Part shown: positions 53,065 through 62,048 of the stretch, piece by piece
How the letters are laid out: each line of letters begins with the position of its first letter
Numbering within the stretch: position 1 is the stretch's first letter
Origin: Bog-756 sp963701325
GTDB taxonomy: Bacteria > Actinomycetota > Acidimicrobiia > Acidimicrobiales > RAAP-2
Assembly (NCBI GenBank): GCA_963701325.1
Contig: OY969604.1
Span: forward strand, 3,596,001-3,660,000
Length of the DNA: 64,000 nucleotides
Direction of reading: 5' to 3'
Program-made: the position numbers and the translations under genes
Notes under the pieces: generated by a model
The model's input: the letters and a program-made list of their open reading frames with translations, nothing else
The model's database searches: none
What the model was told of the DNA's origin: nothing

Positions 53065-53970
53065 TCAGCGAGTGCGGTCGTTCGGAGCCCGCTCCTCGCC
53101 GAACGGCTGACGCCCGAGCTGATCGCGGATCGGGGTGAACGGCGGCTGCACCGTGTGGCGGCGCTGCCAGTTGGCGCCGTCGACGACCAGCGAGTGACCG
53201 GAGATGTACGCCGCGTACGGGGAGCAGAGGTAGGTGGCCGCCCAGGCCAGCTCCCGCGGATACCCGACACGTCCGGCCGGCACCCGGTCGTCCTGGCCCT
53301 CGTATTTGCCGGGTACCGCGGCGATGGCCGCCACTTCGTCCTCGTGCGGCATGAGGCCGGGTACGAGACCGTTCACCCGGATCCCGTAGGGGGCCCACTC
53401 GACCGCGAGCGTCTCGACCAGATTCTTGACCCCGGCTTTTGCCGCGGCAGAGTGAGCGAACCCGGGCCCGCCGGTCCAGGCGTAGGAGGCACCCACGTTG
53501 ACGATGGAACCGTCACGGCCGGCGGGGATGAGGCGCCGGGCCAGGTCACGAGAGCAGAGGTAGGTTCCGTTGAGCACGATGTCCACGACCGTCCGCCACG
53601 CGTTCGGGCTCATGTCCTCGGCCGGCACCGGGAAGTTTCCGGCAGCGTTGTTGATCAGCGCGTCGATCGGGCCGAGGCCGCTTTCCACCGTGTCGAAGGC
53701 ACGGGCGATCGACTCGGCATCCCGAATATCGCACACCACCCCGATCGCAGCGCCACCGGCCGCGTCGACCGCGTTCACCCCCGCCTCCCGGTGGGCTTCG
53801 TCCCGGCTCAGGATCCCCACCTGCGCGCCGAGCCGCCCGAACTCGGTCGCGATGGCCTTTCCGAGTCCCGTGCCGCCGCCGGTCACCACGACCACCTGGC
53901 CGGCATAGGTCCCGGCGGGTAACGCGGACGCCCCGATGGGCGGGGGCTGGCGCAGCCCGGGCGGGGTCAT
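53065..53970 (-). CDS. SDR oxidoreductase, 2,4-dienoyl-CoA-reductase-like
   Basis: Protein of 301 residues from ATG 53970. Rossmann loop VVVTGGGTGLGKAIATEFG, then LINNAAGNFPVPAEDMSPN and GSIVNVGASYAWTGGPGFAH, SAAAKAGVKNLVETLAVEW. The usual YxxxK Tyr is a His (HSAAAK). As in mitochondrial DECR enzymes, a Tyr lies earlier in ASYAWTGG. This supports a dienoyl-CoA reductase role in unsaturated fatty-acid oxidation. It is divergent from the acyl-CoA dehydrogenase gene, a likely pathway partner. Confidence 0.85.
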   Translation of the reverse strand: MTPPGLRQPPPIGASALPAGTYAGQVVVVTGGGTGLGKAIATEFGRLGAQVGILSRDEAHREAGVNAVDAAGGAAIGVVCDIRDAESIARAFDTVESGLGPIDALINNAAGNFPVPAEDMSPNAWRTVVDIVLNGTYLCSRDLARRLIPAGRDGSIVNVGASYAWTGGPGFAHSAAAKAGVKNLVETLAVEWAPYGIRVNGLVPGLMPHEDEVAAIAAVPGKYEGQDDRVPAGRVGYPRELAWAATYLCSPYAAYISGHSLVVDGANWQRRHTVQPPFTPIRDQLGRQPFGEERAPNDRTR

Positions 53971-54075
53971 GGCGCGAGATCCTAATGGGCCCTCCGCATC
54001 GAGTCCTCTGACCGGGAGCATCGAGACCCGTTCTCTTATCGGAACTCGTCATCCGGTCGGATAGCCTCGGCGACC

Positions 54076-55257
54076 ATGGACTTCGACCTGCCCCCCGAGC
54101 TCGTCGCGCTCCAGGCGAGCGTGCGCCGCCTGGCCCAGAACACCGTCAAGCCCCGGGCCCGGGAGATAGACACCAGCGGCGAATACCCGGCCGACCTCTT
54201 CGCCGCCTTTCGGGACGCCGACCTGCTGGGTCTCTGCCTCCCGGTCGAACTCGGTGGCTCCGGAGCGGGTGTCCTCGGCCTCACCGTGGCCATCGAGGAG
54301 GTGGCCAAGTACTCGAACACGGCTGCACTCATGTTGCTGCTCACCCGATTGCCGGCCGGGCCGGTCCTCATCGCCGGCAACGACGACCAGAAGCAGCGCT
54401 ACCTGCCCGGCATCGCAAGCGGCGATCTGCGGGCCGGGTTCGGCCTCTCCGAGCCGCATGCCGGCAGTGACGTGGCTGGGATGCGCACGAGGGCCCGTCC
54501 CGACTCCCGTTCCGGACACGAGGGGGACTGGGTGCTCTCCGGCACCAAGTGCTGGATGTCCGGGGTGCGGGAGGCCGACTGGTACACCGTGTTCGCCAAG
54601 ACCGGCGACCCGGCGTCACGTGCGCACGATTCGATCACCGCCTTCATCGTCGAGCGCGGCTGGGAGGGGGTGTCGGTGGGTCGGACCGATCGCAAGATGG
54701 GAGTGCACGGTGTCGACACCGGGGAGCTGTTGCTCGACGACGTCCACGTGCCGGCGGCCAATGTGATCGGAGAGGTCGGCGGCTTCCAGCTGGCCATGCT
54801 CGGGCTCAACGCGATGCGGCCCATCGTGGCGGCCCGCGGGATCGGCTTGGCGGAGGGTGCCCTCATGTACGCGACCCAGTACGTCGAGGGCCGCGAGGCC
54901 TTCGGTCAGACCATCGCAGACTTCCAGGGCATCCAGTGGGAGATCGCCAAGGTCGCCGTGGACATCGAGGCGGCCCGGCTCCTCACCTACCGGGCGGCGT
55001 GGCTCGCCGACCAGGGAAAGTTCACCAAGGAGTACGTGCCGTTCCTCTCGGTGGCCAAGTACTACGCGACCGAGCTGGCCGTGCGCGCCTCGGGTCTGGC
55101 GGTCCAGCTCCTCGGGGCGGCCGGCTACATGGAGGACCACCCGACGGAGCTCTGGTATCGGGACGCCCGCCAGCTGACCATCGTGGAGGGGACGTCCCAG
55201 GTGCAGCTGGGGCTCATCGCCCGCGGCGTGCTCGCACGCGATCTCTGGTGGGACTGA
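54076..55257 (+). CDS. Acyl-CoA dehydrogenase
   Basis: Protein of 393 residues. FAD flavoenzyme that makes the first double bond of beta-oxidation. Seen: DADLLGLCLPVELGGSGAGV, GFGLSEPHAGSDVAGMRTRA, KCWMSGVREADWYTVFAKTG, KMGVHGVDTGELLLDDVHVP, YVEGREAFGQTIADFQGIQW, and the catalytic Glu in LTIVEGTSQVQLGLIARGVL. Chain length preference unknown. Its end touches trpD, which starts about 3 bp later, suggesting shared transcription though not a shared pathway. Confidence 0.95.
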   Translation: MDFDLPPELVALQASVRRLAQNTVKPRAREIDTSGEYPADLFAAFRDADLLGLCLPVELGGSGAGVLGLTVAIEEVAKYSNTAALMLLLTRLPAGPVLIAGNDDQKQRYLPGIASGDLRAGFGLSEPHAGSDVAGMRTRARPDSRSGHEGDWVLSGTKCWMSGVREADWYTVFAKTGDPASRAHDSITAFIVERGWEGVSVGRTDRKMGVHGVDTGELLLDDVHVPAANVIGEVGGFQLAMLGLNAMRPIVAARGIGLAEGALMYATQYVEGREAFGQTIADFQGIQWEIAKVAVDIEAARLLTYRAAWLADQGKFTKEYVPFLSVAKYYATELAVRASGLAVQLLGAAGYMEDHPTELWYRDARQLTIVEGTSQVQLGLIARGVLARDLWWD

Positions 55258-55259
55258 CG

Positions 55260-56384
55260 GTGTCTCCCGACTCATTCGCGGACCTCGGCGGTTGGCCGGG
55301 CGTGCTGAGCCGGTTGCTCGAGGGTCGCTCGCTGAACGTCGAGGACGCCGAGGTGGTGTTGGGCGAGGTCCTCTCGGGGGAGGCCGGCCCCGCCAGGATC
55401 GCCGCGCTGGCGTTGGCGCTGCGTGCCAAAGGCGAGTCGGTCTCGGAGATGACCGGGTTCGTCCGCGCCATGCTCTCCCACGCCGTGCCGCTCGAGGTGC
55501 CGCACGGAACCGAGCTCGTCGACACCTGTGGCACGGGCGGGGACCGCCTCCGCAGCATCAACGTCTCCACGATCGCCGCCCTGGTCGTGGCGGCCACGGG
55601 TGCCAAGGTCTGCAAGCACGGAGGGCGAGCCTCGTCCTCGGCCGTGGGGGCAGCCGATGTGCTCGAGGCGCTCGGCGCGGTCGCCGATCTCGCGCCGGCC
55701 GGGGTGGCCCGGTGCATCGAGGAGGTGGGGATGGGCTTCTGCTTCGCCCCTCGATTCCATCCGGCCATGCGCTTCGCTGCTCCGGTTCGCAAGGAGCTCG
55801 GCATCCCGACCGTCTTCAACTTCCTCGGCCCCCTCGCCAACCCGGGTCGGGCCAGGTATCAGGTGGTCGGCGTCAGCGACCGCACCATGGCCGACAAGAT
55901 GCTCGGCGTCCTCGCGGTCAACGGCTCGCGCCGCGCCATGGTCGTCTACGGAGACGACGGTCTGGACGAGCTCAGCACCACCGGCCCGTCCACCGTCCAC
56001 GAGCTCATTCGGGCAGACGGCGGCGCCGCGTCCTCCGGCGACGGCAGCGGCACCCTGTCCGACGACGTCGCGATCTCGGTCTATCGGGTCGATCCGGCCG
56101 AGCTCGGGCTTGCCCGCTGCACGATCGACGATCTCCGAGGGGGCGATGCCGCGGTCAACGCGGGGGCCATACGCCGGGTCGTGGCCGGGGACCCCTCGCC
56201 ACACCGGGACATCGCCATTCTCAACGCCGGTGCCGCCCTCGTCGTAATCGGAAAGGCGCCGGACCTCGCCGCGGGGGTGGCCCTGGCTGGCTCAGTCATC
56301 GACGATGGGCGGGCATCCCACGTGTTGGACGAGTTCATCCGGGTCACCCGCGAGGCCGACACCGAGACCCAAGCCCAGCAGTAG
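55260..56384 (+). CDS. trpD: Anthranilate phosphoribosyltransferase
   Basis: About 374 residues from GTG 55260 (VSPDSFADLGGWPGVLSRLL); GTG 55248 is an alternative overlapping the preceding gene. Second step of tryptophan synthesis: anthranilate plus PRPP. Motifs: ELVDTCGTGGDRLRSINVST (PRPP binding), VCKHGGRASSSAVGAADVLE, FCFAPRFHPAMRFAAPVRKE, TVFNFLGPLANPGRARYQVV and DELSTTGPSTVHEL. No other trp genes are nearby, so it is separated from the rest of the pathway. Confidence 0.95.
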   Translation: MSPDSFADLGGWPGVLSRLLEGRSLNVEDAEVVLGEVLSGEAGPARIAALALALRAKGESVSEMTGFVRAMLSHAVPLEVPHGTELVDTCGTGGDRLRSINVSTIAALVVAATGAKVCKHGGRASSSAVGAADVLEALGAVADLAPAGVARCIEEVGMGFCFAPRFHPAMRFAAPVRKELGIPTVFNFLGPLANPGRARYQVVGVSDRTMADKMLGVLAVNGSRRAMVVYGDDGLDELSTTGPSTVHELIRADGGAASSGDGSGTLSDDVAISVYRVDPAELGLARCTIDDLRGGDAAVNAGAIRRVVAGDPSPHRDIAILNAGAALVVIGKAPDLAAGVALAGSVIDDGRASHVLDEFIRVTREADTETQAQQ

Positions 56385-56392
56385 GGCGAATT

Positions 56393-56411
56393 CGGGCCGG
56401 TTCGCGGCCCG
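56393..56411. terminator. Stem-loop between convergent trpD and PhyH genes
   Basis: CGGGCCG (56393-56399) pairs with CGGCCCG (56405-56411) around the loop GTTCG. A symmetric hairpin between convergent genes can serve both. No U-run. Confidence 0.45.
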
Positions 56412-56445
56412 GTCCGCTCGTCGAGCTGGCAGTACTGCCTGTGGA

Positions 56446-57417
56446 TCAGGGGGTCCCGCCAGGAGCAGTCAGCGGACCGTTCCCCGAAGCGGCCAGATCG
56501 TAATACGCCGACGACATGCTGCCGTTGCCGACCGTCACCTTGGTGCGGTGGTCCGGACTGTACGAGTAGTAGTTGGGGTCCACGTCGGAAGGGCAGTAGT
56601 GCCCGACCAGGCTCCGTCGTGTGGTCGTTCGGTCGACCACCGGCGCGCCACCATGTGCCAGGTCGGCCGACCAGATGAGGACGTCCCCCTTCTTCGGCCG
56701 GAAGGTCCGGAGTTGGAGGCCCATCCGCTCGCTCTCCGTGTGCAACCGCCGTGCCCAGTCATCGTGCTGTTCGGAACCGTCCCGCTCGGGCTTCCAGTGC
56801 TTGTAGGCACCGCTGAACAGGTACTCGGGGAGACGGTGGCTTCCCTCGTAGTACTGCAGTTCGCCGCTCCCTGGGACCACGTCCTCCAGTGCGATCCACG
56901 ATGCCGCCAGCTCAACTGGAGAGCTCACGACCACGTAGGCGGTGTCCTGGTGAATGCCCTGCTCGCTACCGGCCTCGAAGGTCAGGCTCTGGAAGAGGAG
57001 CGGCTCGTCGTCGAACACGATGGTGAGGAACCGGATGATGGGAGGAGCAAAGAGGAGTTGCCGGGCGAGTGGACGGACCGCGAAGATGTCGATCACCCGG
57101 TTGGTCGCCGGAGACGTACCCGCCGGGATCGGTTGCCCGTTGTGGTCTCCGGGGGTTTGCATGAGCACGTCATCCGCTCCGTTCGACCACAGCGCGGCCA
57201 CCTCGGCCGCGAAGGCATCACAAAGCTCCGGAACCACTGCACCTTCGAGGATCACGTACCCGTCGGAGATCCATTTCTCGAGTCGTGCCGCGTCCGTAGC
57301 GTCGATGGTGCCAGTCCCCAACCGGCGTTCGATCTCTGTCTTCGCGTCCGAACGGTCGGTCCAGAGACCGCCGAACCGACTGAACGTGGACGCACTGCTC
57401 GCGGGTGAGGATGCCAT
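56446..57417 (-). CDS. Phytanoyl-CoA dioxygenase family (PhyH) oxygenase
   Basis: Protein of 323 residues from ATG 57417, preceded on the minus strand by a purine-rich AAAGGGG. Fe(II)/2-oxoglutarate oxygenase: ISDGYVILEGAVVPELCDAF, the metal ligands His and Asp in GIHQDTAYVVV, GELQYYEGSHRLPEYLF, and the distal His in ADLAHGGAPVVDRTTTRRSL with the Arg that binds 2-oxoglutarate. The longer open frame upstream is not family-like. Substrate unknown; members hydroxylate lipids or secondary metabolites. Confidence 0.87.
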   Translation of the reverse strand: MASSPASSASTFSRFGGLWTDRSDAKTEIERRLGTGTIDATDAARLEKWISDGYVILEGAVVPELCDAFAAEVAALWSNGADDVLMQTPGDHNGQPIPAGTSPATNRVIDIFAVRPLARQLLFAPPIIRFLTIVFDDEPLLFQSLTFEAGSEQGIHQDTAYVVVSSPVELAASWIALEDVVPGSGELQYYEGSHRLPEYLFSGAYKHWKPERDGSEQHDDWARRLHTESERMGLQLRTFRPKKGDVLIWSADLAHGGAPVVDRTTTRRSLVGHYCPSDVDPNYYSYSPDHRTKVTVGNGSMSSAYYDLAASGNGPLTAPGGTP

Positions 57418-57581
57418 GAAGGGGCCCTTTCTGCTTCTGCCGCTCCGACTCGTGCCGTGATGCTGGTGGGCCGGTTCCGAAGGCGGAATGAGTTCCGCAC
57501 CCGGAGCACAGCCACCCTGATGGAGTGGATGGTAGGGCCGATCAGGTGGACGGTGTCTCATCCCCTGAACGAGACATCGGG

Positions 57582-58610
57582 TCAGTGTCCCCCACGGCTC
57601 CTCGCCGCGAGCTCGTGCGGCCGGTGGAGCACCAGGTCGGCCTGCGAGAAGACCCCCGGGCGCCCATCCGCCCGCCGCCGCCGTCGCACCGATGCCCGGC
57701 GGTTGAGCGGCCGCTGGGAGGGGCGGTTGAACGGAGGGTCCCACGCCAGAAGCAACCGGCGCTCGACCACGGCGGCGGCGAACGGCCCGGGACACTCCCG
57801 GTAGTGGATCGCGGCCATCTGCCGCAGCGACCGAGCCAGCGGGTGCTTCGGGTCCGCCGAGAAGTGGGCGCGCACCCGGCTCTGCACGTCGGCGGCCTTG
57901 CCGACAAACAGCACGTGCCCGGCCGCGTCGCAGAACCAGTAGACGCCGGGCCGGCAGGGAAGACGAGTGGTGAGTCGGAGCTTGGCCGCCTGGGGGTGAC
58001 CCAGGAGTCGGGGGAGCTCGAGCAGTTCCGCCAGGCCCACGATTCCGAAGGAGCCGGCCCGCTCCAGCAGGGCGTGGAGCAGGTCGCCGGTTGCCAGGAC
58101 ATCGGTCAGGGCCCGGTGAGCCGGCCGGTGTGGAAGGCGGAGGAAGGCGGCGAGCGTGCCGAGCTTGCAGTTCGGGACCATGTCGCGCAGCAGACGACGG
58201 GCCAGCGCGAGGGTGTCGACCGTGGCGTTGGCCAGCCGGTCCCGACCCGTCGACTCGAGGGCGTGATTCAGGAACGAGAGGTCGAATCGCACGTTGTGTC
58301 CGACCACCACGGCCTCACCGAGGAACTCGAGGAAGGAGGGGAGGATCTCCCCGGAGCGGGGGGCGTCGGCCACCATGGCGTCGTCGATGCCGGTGAGGGT
58401 AGTGATCAGCGGCGGGATGCGCTCGTCCGGCCGGACGAAGGTCTGGTAGGTGCCGAGCAGCTCGCCGCCCCGGTAGCGGGCTGCGGCGACTTCGGTCAGT
58501 GATGCCGTTGTGGGCGAACCACCGGTGGTCTCCACATCGACGACCACGAATGTGACCTCGCTCAGGAGGGAAGTGGGACCGTCGAGGGACGGCTGGGCCG
58601 CGAGTGCCAT
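57582..58610 (-). CDS. DEDDh 3-5 exonuclease fused to GIY-YIG domain
   Basis: Protein of 342 residues. Residues about 18-180 are an epsilon-type exonuclease: FVVVDVETTGGSPTTASLTE (Asp, Glu), VGHNVRFDLSFLNHAL (Asp) and HRALTDVLATGDLL (His, Asp). Residues about 215-310 are a UvrC/Cho-like GIY-YIG nuclease: PGVYWFCDAAGHVLFVGKAA, DVQSRVRAHF, and AAAVVERRLLLAWDPPFNRP (catalytic Glu). The second motif Tyr is Phe (LFVGKA). The fusion is known in actinobacteria and is thought to act in DNA repair. The basic tail RRRASVRRRRR may bind DNA. Confidence 0.87.
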   Translation of the reverse strand: MALAAQPSLDGPTSLLSEVTFVVVDVETTGGSPTTASLTEVAAARYRGGELLGTYQTFVRPDERIPPLITTLTGIDDAMVADAPRSGEILPSFLEFLGEAVVVGHNVRFDLSFLNHALESTGRDRLANATVDTLALARRLLRDMVPNCKLGTLAAFLRLPHRPAHRALTDVLATGDLLHALLERAGSFGIVGLAELLELPRLLGHPQAAKLRLTTRLPCRPGVYWFCDAAGHVLFVGKAADVQSRVRAHFSADPKHPLARSLRQMAAIHYRECPGPFAAAVVERRLLLAWDPPFNRPSQRPLNRRASVRRRRRADGRPGVFSQADLVLHRPHELAARSRGGH

Positions 58611-58683
58611 TCGGCCACTGTACCGAACGGGTGTTCGATGAAGCTGGACCGTAGTCTCTGTGGCCGCGACTACCGTTGGGCCG

Positions 58684-58992
58684 GTGACACCCGAATCTCA
58701 GACCGGAGCCGGCGCCTCAGGCCCCGGTGCGACCACGGCCCCCGCTCCGACCCATGGATCGCGGGCGGGGAGCACCTCCCGCTTCCGCTGTGCGGCCTGC
58801 GGGAACCTGACCCGCTTCGACGTCGTCATGAACCGCCGCACCCGGGCCTTCCATCACTTCTCGGTGGGTGGGGACCTGACGATCGAGGAGGTCGAGGTGC
58901 TCGACGAGTCGGTCGAGGAGGTCCTGTGCCGGTGGTGTGGCAACGGCAGGGCGGTCGAGGTCCTCGAGGCCGGCCTGTCCGACCGGGCCTAG
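58684..58992 (+). CDS. Small zinc-ribbon-like protein
   Basis: 102 residues from GTG 58684; GTG 58660 adds eight. After a disordered N-terminus comes FRCAACGNLTRFDVV and, about 60 residues later, VLCRWCGNGRAVEVLE. The paired CxxC motifs suggest a zinc ribbon. The middle DLTIEEVEVLDESVEE is acidic. No known domain recognised. Probably a small nucleic-acid- or protein-binding factor conserved in actinobacteria. Confidence 0.7.
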   Translation: MTPESQTGAGASGPGATTAPAPTHGSRAGSTSRFRCAACGNLTRFDVVMNRRTRAFHHFSVGGDLTIEEVEVLDESVEEVLCRWCGNGRAVEVLEAGLSDRA

Positions 58993-59059
58993 GCGCCCAC
59001 GACCCGCCGGGGACGGCTGTCTCCACCCGACCGAGCAGTCGACCAGTGCCCCGAACCAC

Positions 59060-59686
59060 ATGACCGAGGACGAGCACGTGGAGCGCGACCCGAGTCCCCG
59101 CACGCCCACTTCCGCCCCGACGGGCTCCGACCCGAGGGCTTCCGACCACCCTGCTTCCGACCCGGCGTTCGTCGCCGGCCTCCGCCCGATTCCGTCACGT
59201 CCCGCCGGAAGCCCCGCACTGTGGCCGGCGACCGACATCTTCGGAATACGCCCCGACGGCACTCCGATCGAGGTGCGAATCGGCGACTCCGACCGACCGA
59301 TCTTGGTTGTCTTCCTCGCAACCCACTGCGACGGTTGCGACGAGTACTGGCGTGGCCTCGCCGACGAACGCCCGGACGGGACGGCCGGCGATCCCGCGCT
59401 CGACGCGGAATCCCGAACTGCTGGTGCGGCCCTGGCGCGAGTCATGCCGGTCATCGTGACGAGAGGCCCTGCGTCCCAAGAGCCCGCCGACGTCGCCGCC
59501 ACCGCCGCTGGCGTCCGCTGCACCCCGGTCGTCATGAGCGATCAGGCATGGCGGGACTACAGGGTCACCTCCTACCCGTTCTTCGTGCTGGTGGACCCAG
59601 CGTCCCGCCGGATCATCGGTGAGACGGTCGGATTCGGGTGGACTGACGTGGTGGGGATGATCGACGCACGGGATCACCCAGTCTGA
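59060..59686 (+). CDS. Thioredoxin-like protein with CDGC motif
   Basis: 208 residues from ATG 59060. The first about 50 residues are rich in Pro, Ser and Asp. Then LWPATDIFGIRPDGTPIEVR and LVVFLATHCDGCDEYWRGLA, a thioredoxin/TlpA-like active site CxxC, and later VMSDQAWRDYRVTSYPFFVL with a cis-Pro-like SYPFF and GFGWTDVVGMI. No signal peptide or lipobox, unusual for TlpA-like proteins, so it may be cytoplasmic. Redox role likely, partner unknown. Confidence 0.72.
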   Translation: MTEDEHVERDPSPRTPTSAPTGSDPRASDHPASDPAFVAGLRPIPSRPAGSPALWPATDIFGIRPDGTPIEVRIGDSDRPILVVFLATHCDGCDEYWRGLADERPDGTAGDPALDAESRTAGAALARVMPVIVTRGPASQEPADVAATAAGVRCTPVVMSDQAWRDYRVTSYPFFVLVDPASRRIIGETVGFGWTDVVGMIDARDHPV

Positions 59687-59785
59687 CACGACGCGCTCCA
59701 GTCCGTCGTCACGCAGAGGACAGCGGGTGCCGGCAACTCATGTCGATGCCATCGTCGGGGAGACAGTCGTCGGTGCCGCTCTGCG

Positions 59786-60370
59786 TCACGTCCCGAGTCC
59801 GAACGGTTCTCCCAATCGAAATGCGACTCGGACCAGGAGGATTCCGAATGCCACGCTGGCGAGGATCTGGGAGATGAACAAGATGTGCAGCGCGCCGATG
59901 AGGGTGACAAATGCCAACAGAAATCCGATCGCTTGCAAGAGCAGTAGCAGGAGGGCGACCCGATCTCGTTGCAAGACGAACGTCATCCAAATACCCATTG
60001 CCATCTCGAAGCAGAACAGAATGATCCCGACGCCGACGTGGATGTTTTTGAGGGTCGAGTTCAGTTTGTAGGGATAGGTCGTGATCAGCAGGACGAGGAA
60101 GAGCAGACCCAGGATGTGCAGCGCGACGCGGAACCGTCTGAGCACGGCCGGGGTCCGAGGAGCGAGATGGGCCGCCATGAGGGTAAACACTCCGCAAACG
60201 ACAAAGGCAATTGTGTACGGAGCCACGGTCTTTCCGTAGACCCCGTAATTGCTGACGCCACCTTCATCGTGGGCCAGCAGGACGTGGGGGACGATCGCGA
60301 CACAGATTCCCAGGAACAGGAACAAGCTGCATTGGCTCAAGAGAAGGTATCGGAACACCCGTTCGTCCAC
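59786..60370 (-). CDS. Small polytopic membrane protein
   Basis: 194 residues with about six membrane helices: LLLSQCSLFLFLGICVAIVP, APYTIAFVVCGVFTLMAAHL, VALHILGLLFLVLLITTYPY, HVGVGIILFCFEMAMGIWMT, LLLLLLQAIGFLLAFVTLIG and LFISQILASVAFGILLVRVA. Charged loops and a short N-terminus. Family not recognised; layout resembles DUF998-type proteins. It is about 160 bp from the desaturase gene upstream. Confidence 0.72.
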   Translation of the reverse strand: MDERVFRYLLLSQCSLFLFLGICVAIVPHVLLAHDEGGVSNYGVYGKTVAPYTIAFVVCGVFTLMAAHLAPRTPAVLRRFRVALHILGLLFLVLLITTYPYKLNSTLKNIHVGVGIILFCFEMAMGIWMTFVLQRDRVALLLLLLQAIGFLLAFVTLIGALHILFISQILASVAFGILLVRVAFRLGEPFGLGT

Positions 60371-60532
60371 ACAGCGAGTCTAAGAGCCGGTCGTTCGGGT
60401 TCCTGGTGAAACGAGAGAGGTGCGCGCCCGCTAGAGCTCTCCGCTCAAGGAGTCGAGCTCAGCGGTGATTGCGAGGTATTCCTCGGCGGCAGCACCCGTG
60501 CCGATCTCGGTCGGAGACATCGATGGTGACGT

Positions 60533-61570
60533 TCAATCGACGGCGACGACGCCACGCATTCCAACAGTTCGGAGATGACGGGACACGTCCCGGTAGGCGC
60601 GCCAGAGGCTGTGCTCTGCGTACGGGATCCCGTGCTGAGCGCAGAAGGGGCGCACCACCTTGCGCGCTCGGCGGAGATTCGGCCGAGGCATGGTCGGGAA
60701 CAGATGATGTTCGATCTGGCTGTCCAGCCCGCCGAAGACAAATCCGACGAAGGAGGGCCCCGACAGATTGCGCGACGTCAGCACCTGACGACGCAGGAAT
60801 CCCAGCCCGTCGTCGGTGGTCACGGTTGGCATGCCCACGTGGTTGGTGAGGAAACTCGCTCCCAGGTAGAAGCCGAACAGCGCTTGTGTGACCAAGATGA
60901 AGGCAATCGCTTGCACCGGCGAGAGGATGAGGAACGGGCCGATGAAGAAGACGGCTCCGTGGATGACCAGCAGCCCGAGCTCGATCAGCGCAGCCCGATC
61001 CCTTCGCTTCGCGAGAGCCCTCAGGCTGGCAACGTGCAGGTGGACCGCCTCCAGGAACAAGAGCGGCACCAACAGGAACTGCTGAATGCTGGCGAATCGC
61101 CGACCGAAGGGCCCGCGGCCTCGGTTCTGCGCGGGTGTGAACACCAGTGCACCAGCCGCGATGTCCGGATCCTTGCCGTCGAGGTTCGTGTGGGCGTGGT
61201 GTCGCGTGTGCTTGGTCTGCCACCAGTCGAAACTGAACCCGTTCAACATGTTGGCCAGGATGAGGCCGAGGATGTCGTTTCCGCGGCGGCGCGCCCAGAC
61301 CTGACGATGTCCGGCGTCATGACCGATGAAGCCGATCTGAGCCAAGACGAATGCGAGACCCGCGGCGACGGTCAGGTTCCACCAGCTGTTGCCGAGCAGG
61401 ACGGCGACGACGGCCAACCCGACGAGAGCGACAAGCAATGCCGGAATCTTGATCGCGTAGTAACCGCGCCGACTCCGGAACAGTCCGTGTTCACGGACAC
61501 TCCGAGACAGCTCGGCGAAATCTTCACGCTTTGTTGCCCCGATGAGTGGAGCATCGAACTCGGTAATCAT
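60533..61570 (-). CDS. Membrane fatty acid desaturase
   Basis: 345 residues from ATG 61570, which has GAAAGAAG upstream; ATG 61585 and TTG 61591 are alternatives. Di-iron desaturase with three His boxes: FIGHDAGHRQ, KHTRHHAHTN and QIEHHLFPTM, with membrane helices between (IKIPALLVALVGLAVVAVLL and others). The QxxHH third box points to front-end type acyl desaturases, though the fused cytochrome b5 domain is absent. Introduces a double bond into membrane-bound fatty acids, perhaps for fluidity. Confidence 0.92.
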   Translation of the reverse strand: MITEFDAPLIGATKREDFAELSRSVREHGLFRSRRGYYAIKIPALLVALVGLAVVAVLLGNSWWNLTVAAGLAFVLAQIGFIGHDAGHRQVWARRRGNDILGLILANMLNGFSFDWWQTKHTRHHAHTNLDGKDPDIAAGALVFTPAQNRGRGPFGRRFASIQQFLLVPLLFLEAVHLHVASLRALAKRRDRAALIELGLLVIHGAVFFIGPFLILSPVQAIAFILVTQALFGFYLGASFLTNHVGMPTVTTDDGLGFLRRQVLTSRNLSGPSFVGFVFGGLDSQIEHHLFPTMPRPNLRRARKVVRPFCAQHGIPYAEHSLWRAYRDVSRHLRTVGMRGVVAVD

Positions 61571-61654
61571 GCTTCTTTCGGCCATTGCCAACAGGCGAAT
61601 TTGACCGACTCCGCTCTCGTCCTTGCGGCTGATCCCGAAATCGATGGCTACTCG

Positions 61655-61987
61655 ATGGCCCCCGCTTCACGTGCTGACCAGTCGTCGACCTCTTCGGTCG
61701 AGTGGCCGGTCCGTCGCCAGGGGACACTCTTCTCTCTTGCTGCTTCCTTGCTCATGCTACTCGCCGCGTTGCAGATCACAGGTCTCGGTACCCGGAGAAT
61801 TGGTCCGGAGCCAGGGGAAGGACACACCAGGGCACGGAGTCAGGGCGACGGTCCGGCCGCCCATGGGCACAGGGTCCCGCTCTCGGGGAGCCGGCGCACC
61901 GGGCGAGGAGGAACCACCGCCAAGCACAGAGGAGGCTCACGCACACAGCCACCCGTGCCTGTGGCCCGCCCCGGTGCCCAGGAATGA
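61655..61987 (+). CDS. Possible small single-span membrane protein
   Basis: 110 residues (ATG 61655). One hydrophobic stretch, LFSLAASLLMLLAALQITGL, after a short polar N-terminus; the rest is basic and Gly/Pro-rich. No family known and no clear ribosome binding site. The frame extends far upstream antisense to the desaturase, so it may be chance. Kept because the 478 bp between desaturase and 62049 otherwise hold only a promoter. Confidence 0.3.
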   Translation: MAPASRADQSSTSSVEWPVRRQGTLFSLAASLLMLLAALQITGLGTRRIGPEPGEGHTRARSQGDGPAAHGHRVPLSGSRRTGRGGTTAKHRGGSRTQPPVPVARPGAQE

Positions 61988-62001
61988 GAGAGTTGTTGTT
62001 A

Positions 62002-62034
62002 AGTGAACGTAACGTGACATTAAAGTGAACGTAC
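62002..62034 (+). repeat. Tandem 11-bp direct repeats, 22 bp apart
   Basis: AAGTGAACGTA occurs at 62002-62012 and 62024-62034, two helical turns apart, in an otherwise GC-rich region. The copies flank and overlap the -35 and spacer of the promoter at 62015-62043. The arrangement fits a pair of binding sites for a dimeric regulator on one DNA face. Confidence 0.7.
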
Positions 62035-62043
62035 GGTAAACTC
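62015..62043 (+). promoter_or_regulatory. Putative leaderless sigma-70-type promoter
   Basis: GTGACA (62015-62020) and TAAACT (62038-62043) are separated by 17 bp. Transcription would start about at the ATG at 62049, giving a leaderless mRNA, a common actinobacterial mode. There is no Shine-Dalgarno in the five bases between the -10 and the start codon. Confidence 0.6.
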
Positions 62044-62048
62044 CAGGT

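Noticed and set aside
60575..61654. Upstream part of the long plus-strand frame opposite the desaturase.
   Set aside because: It is antisense to a clear three-His-box desaturase; only the part past 61655 is outside that gene and kept at low confidence.
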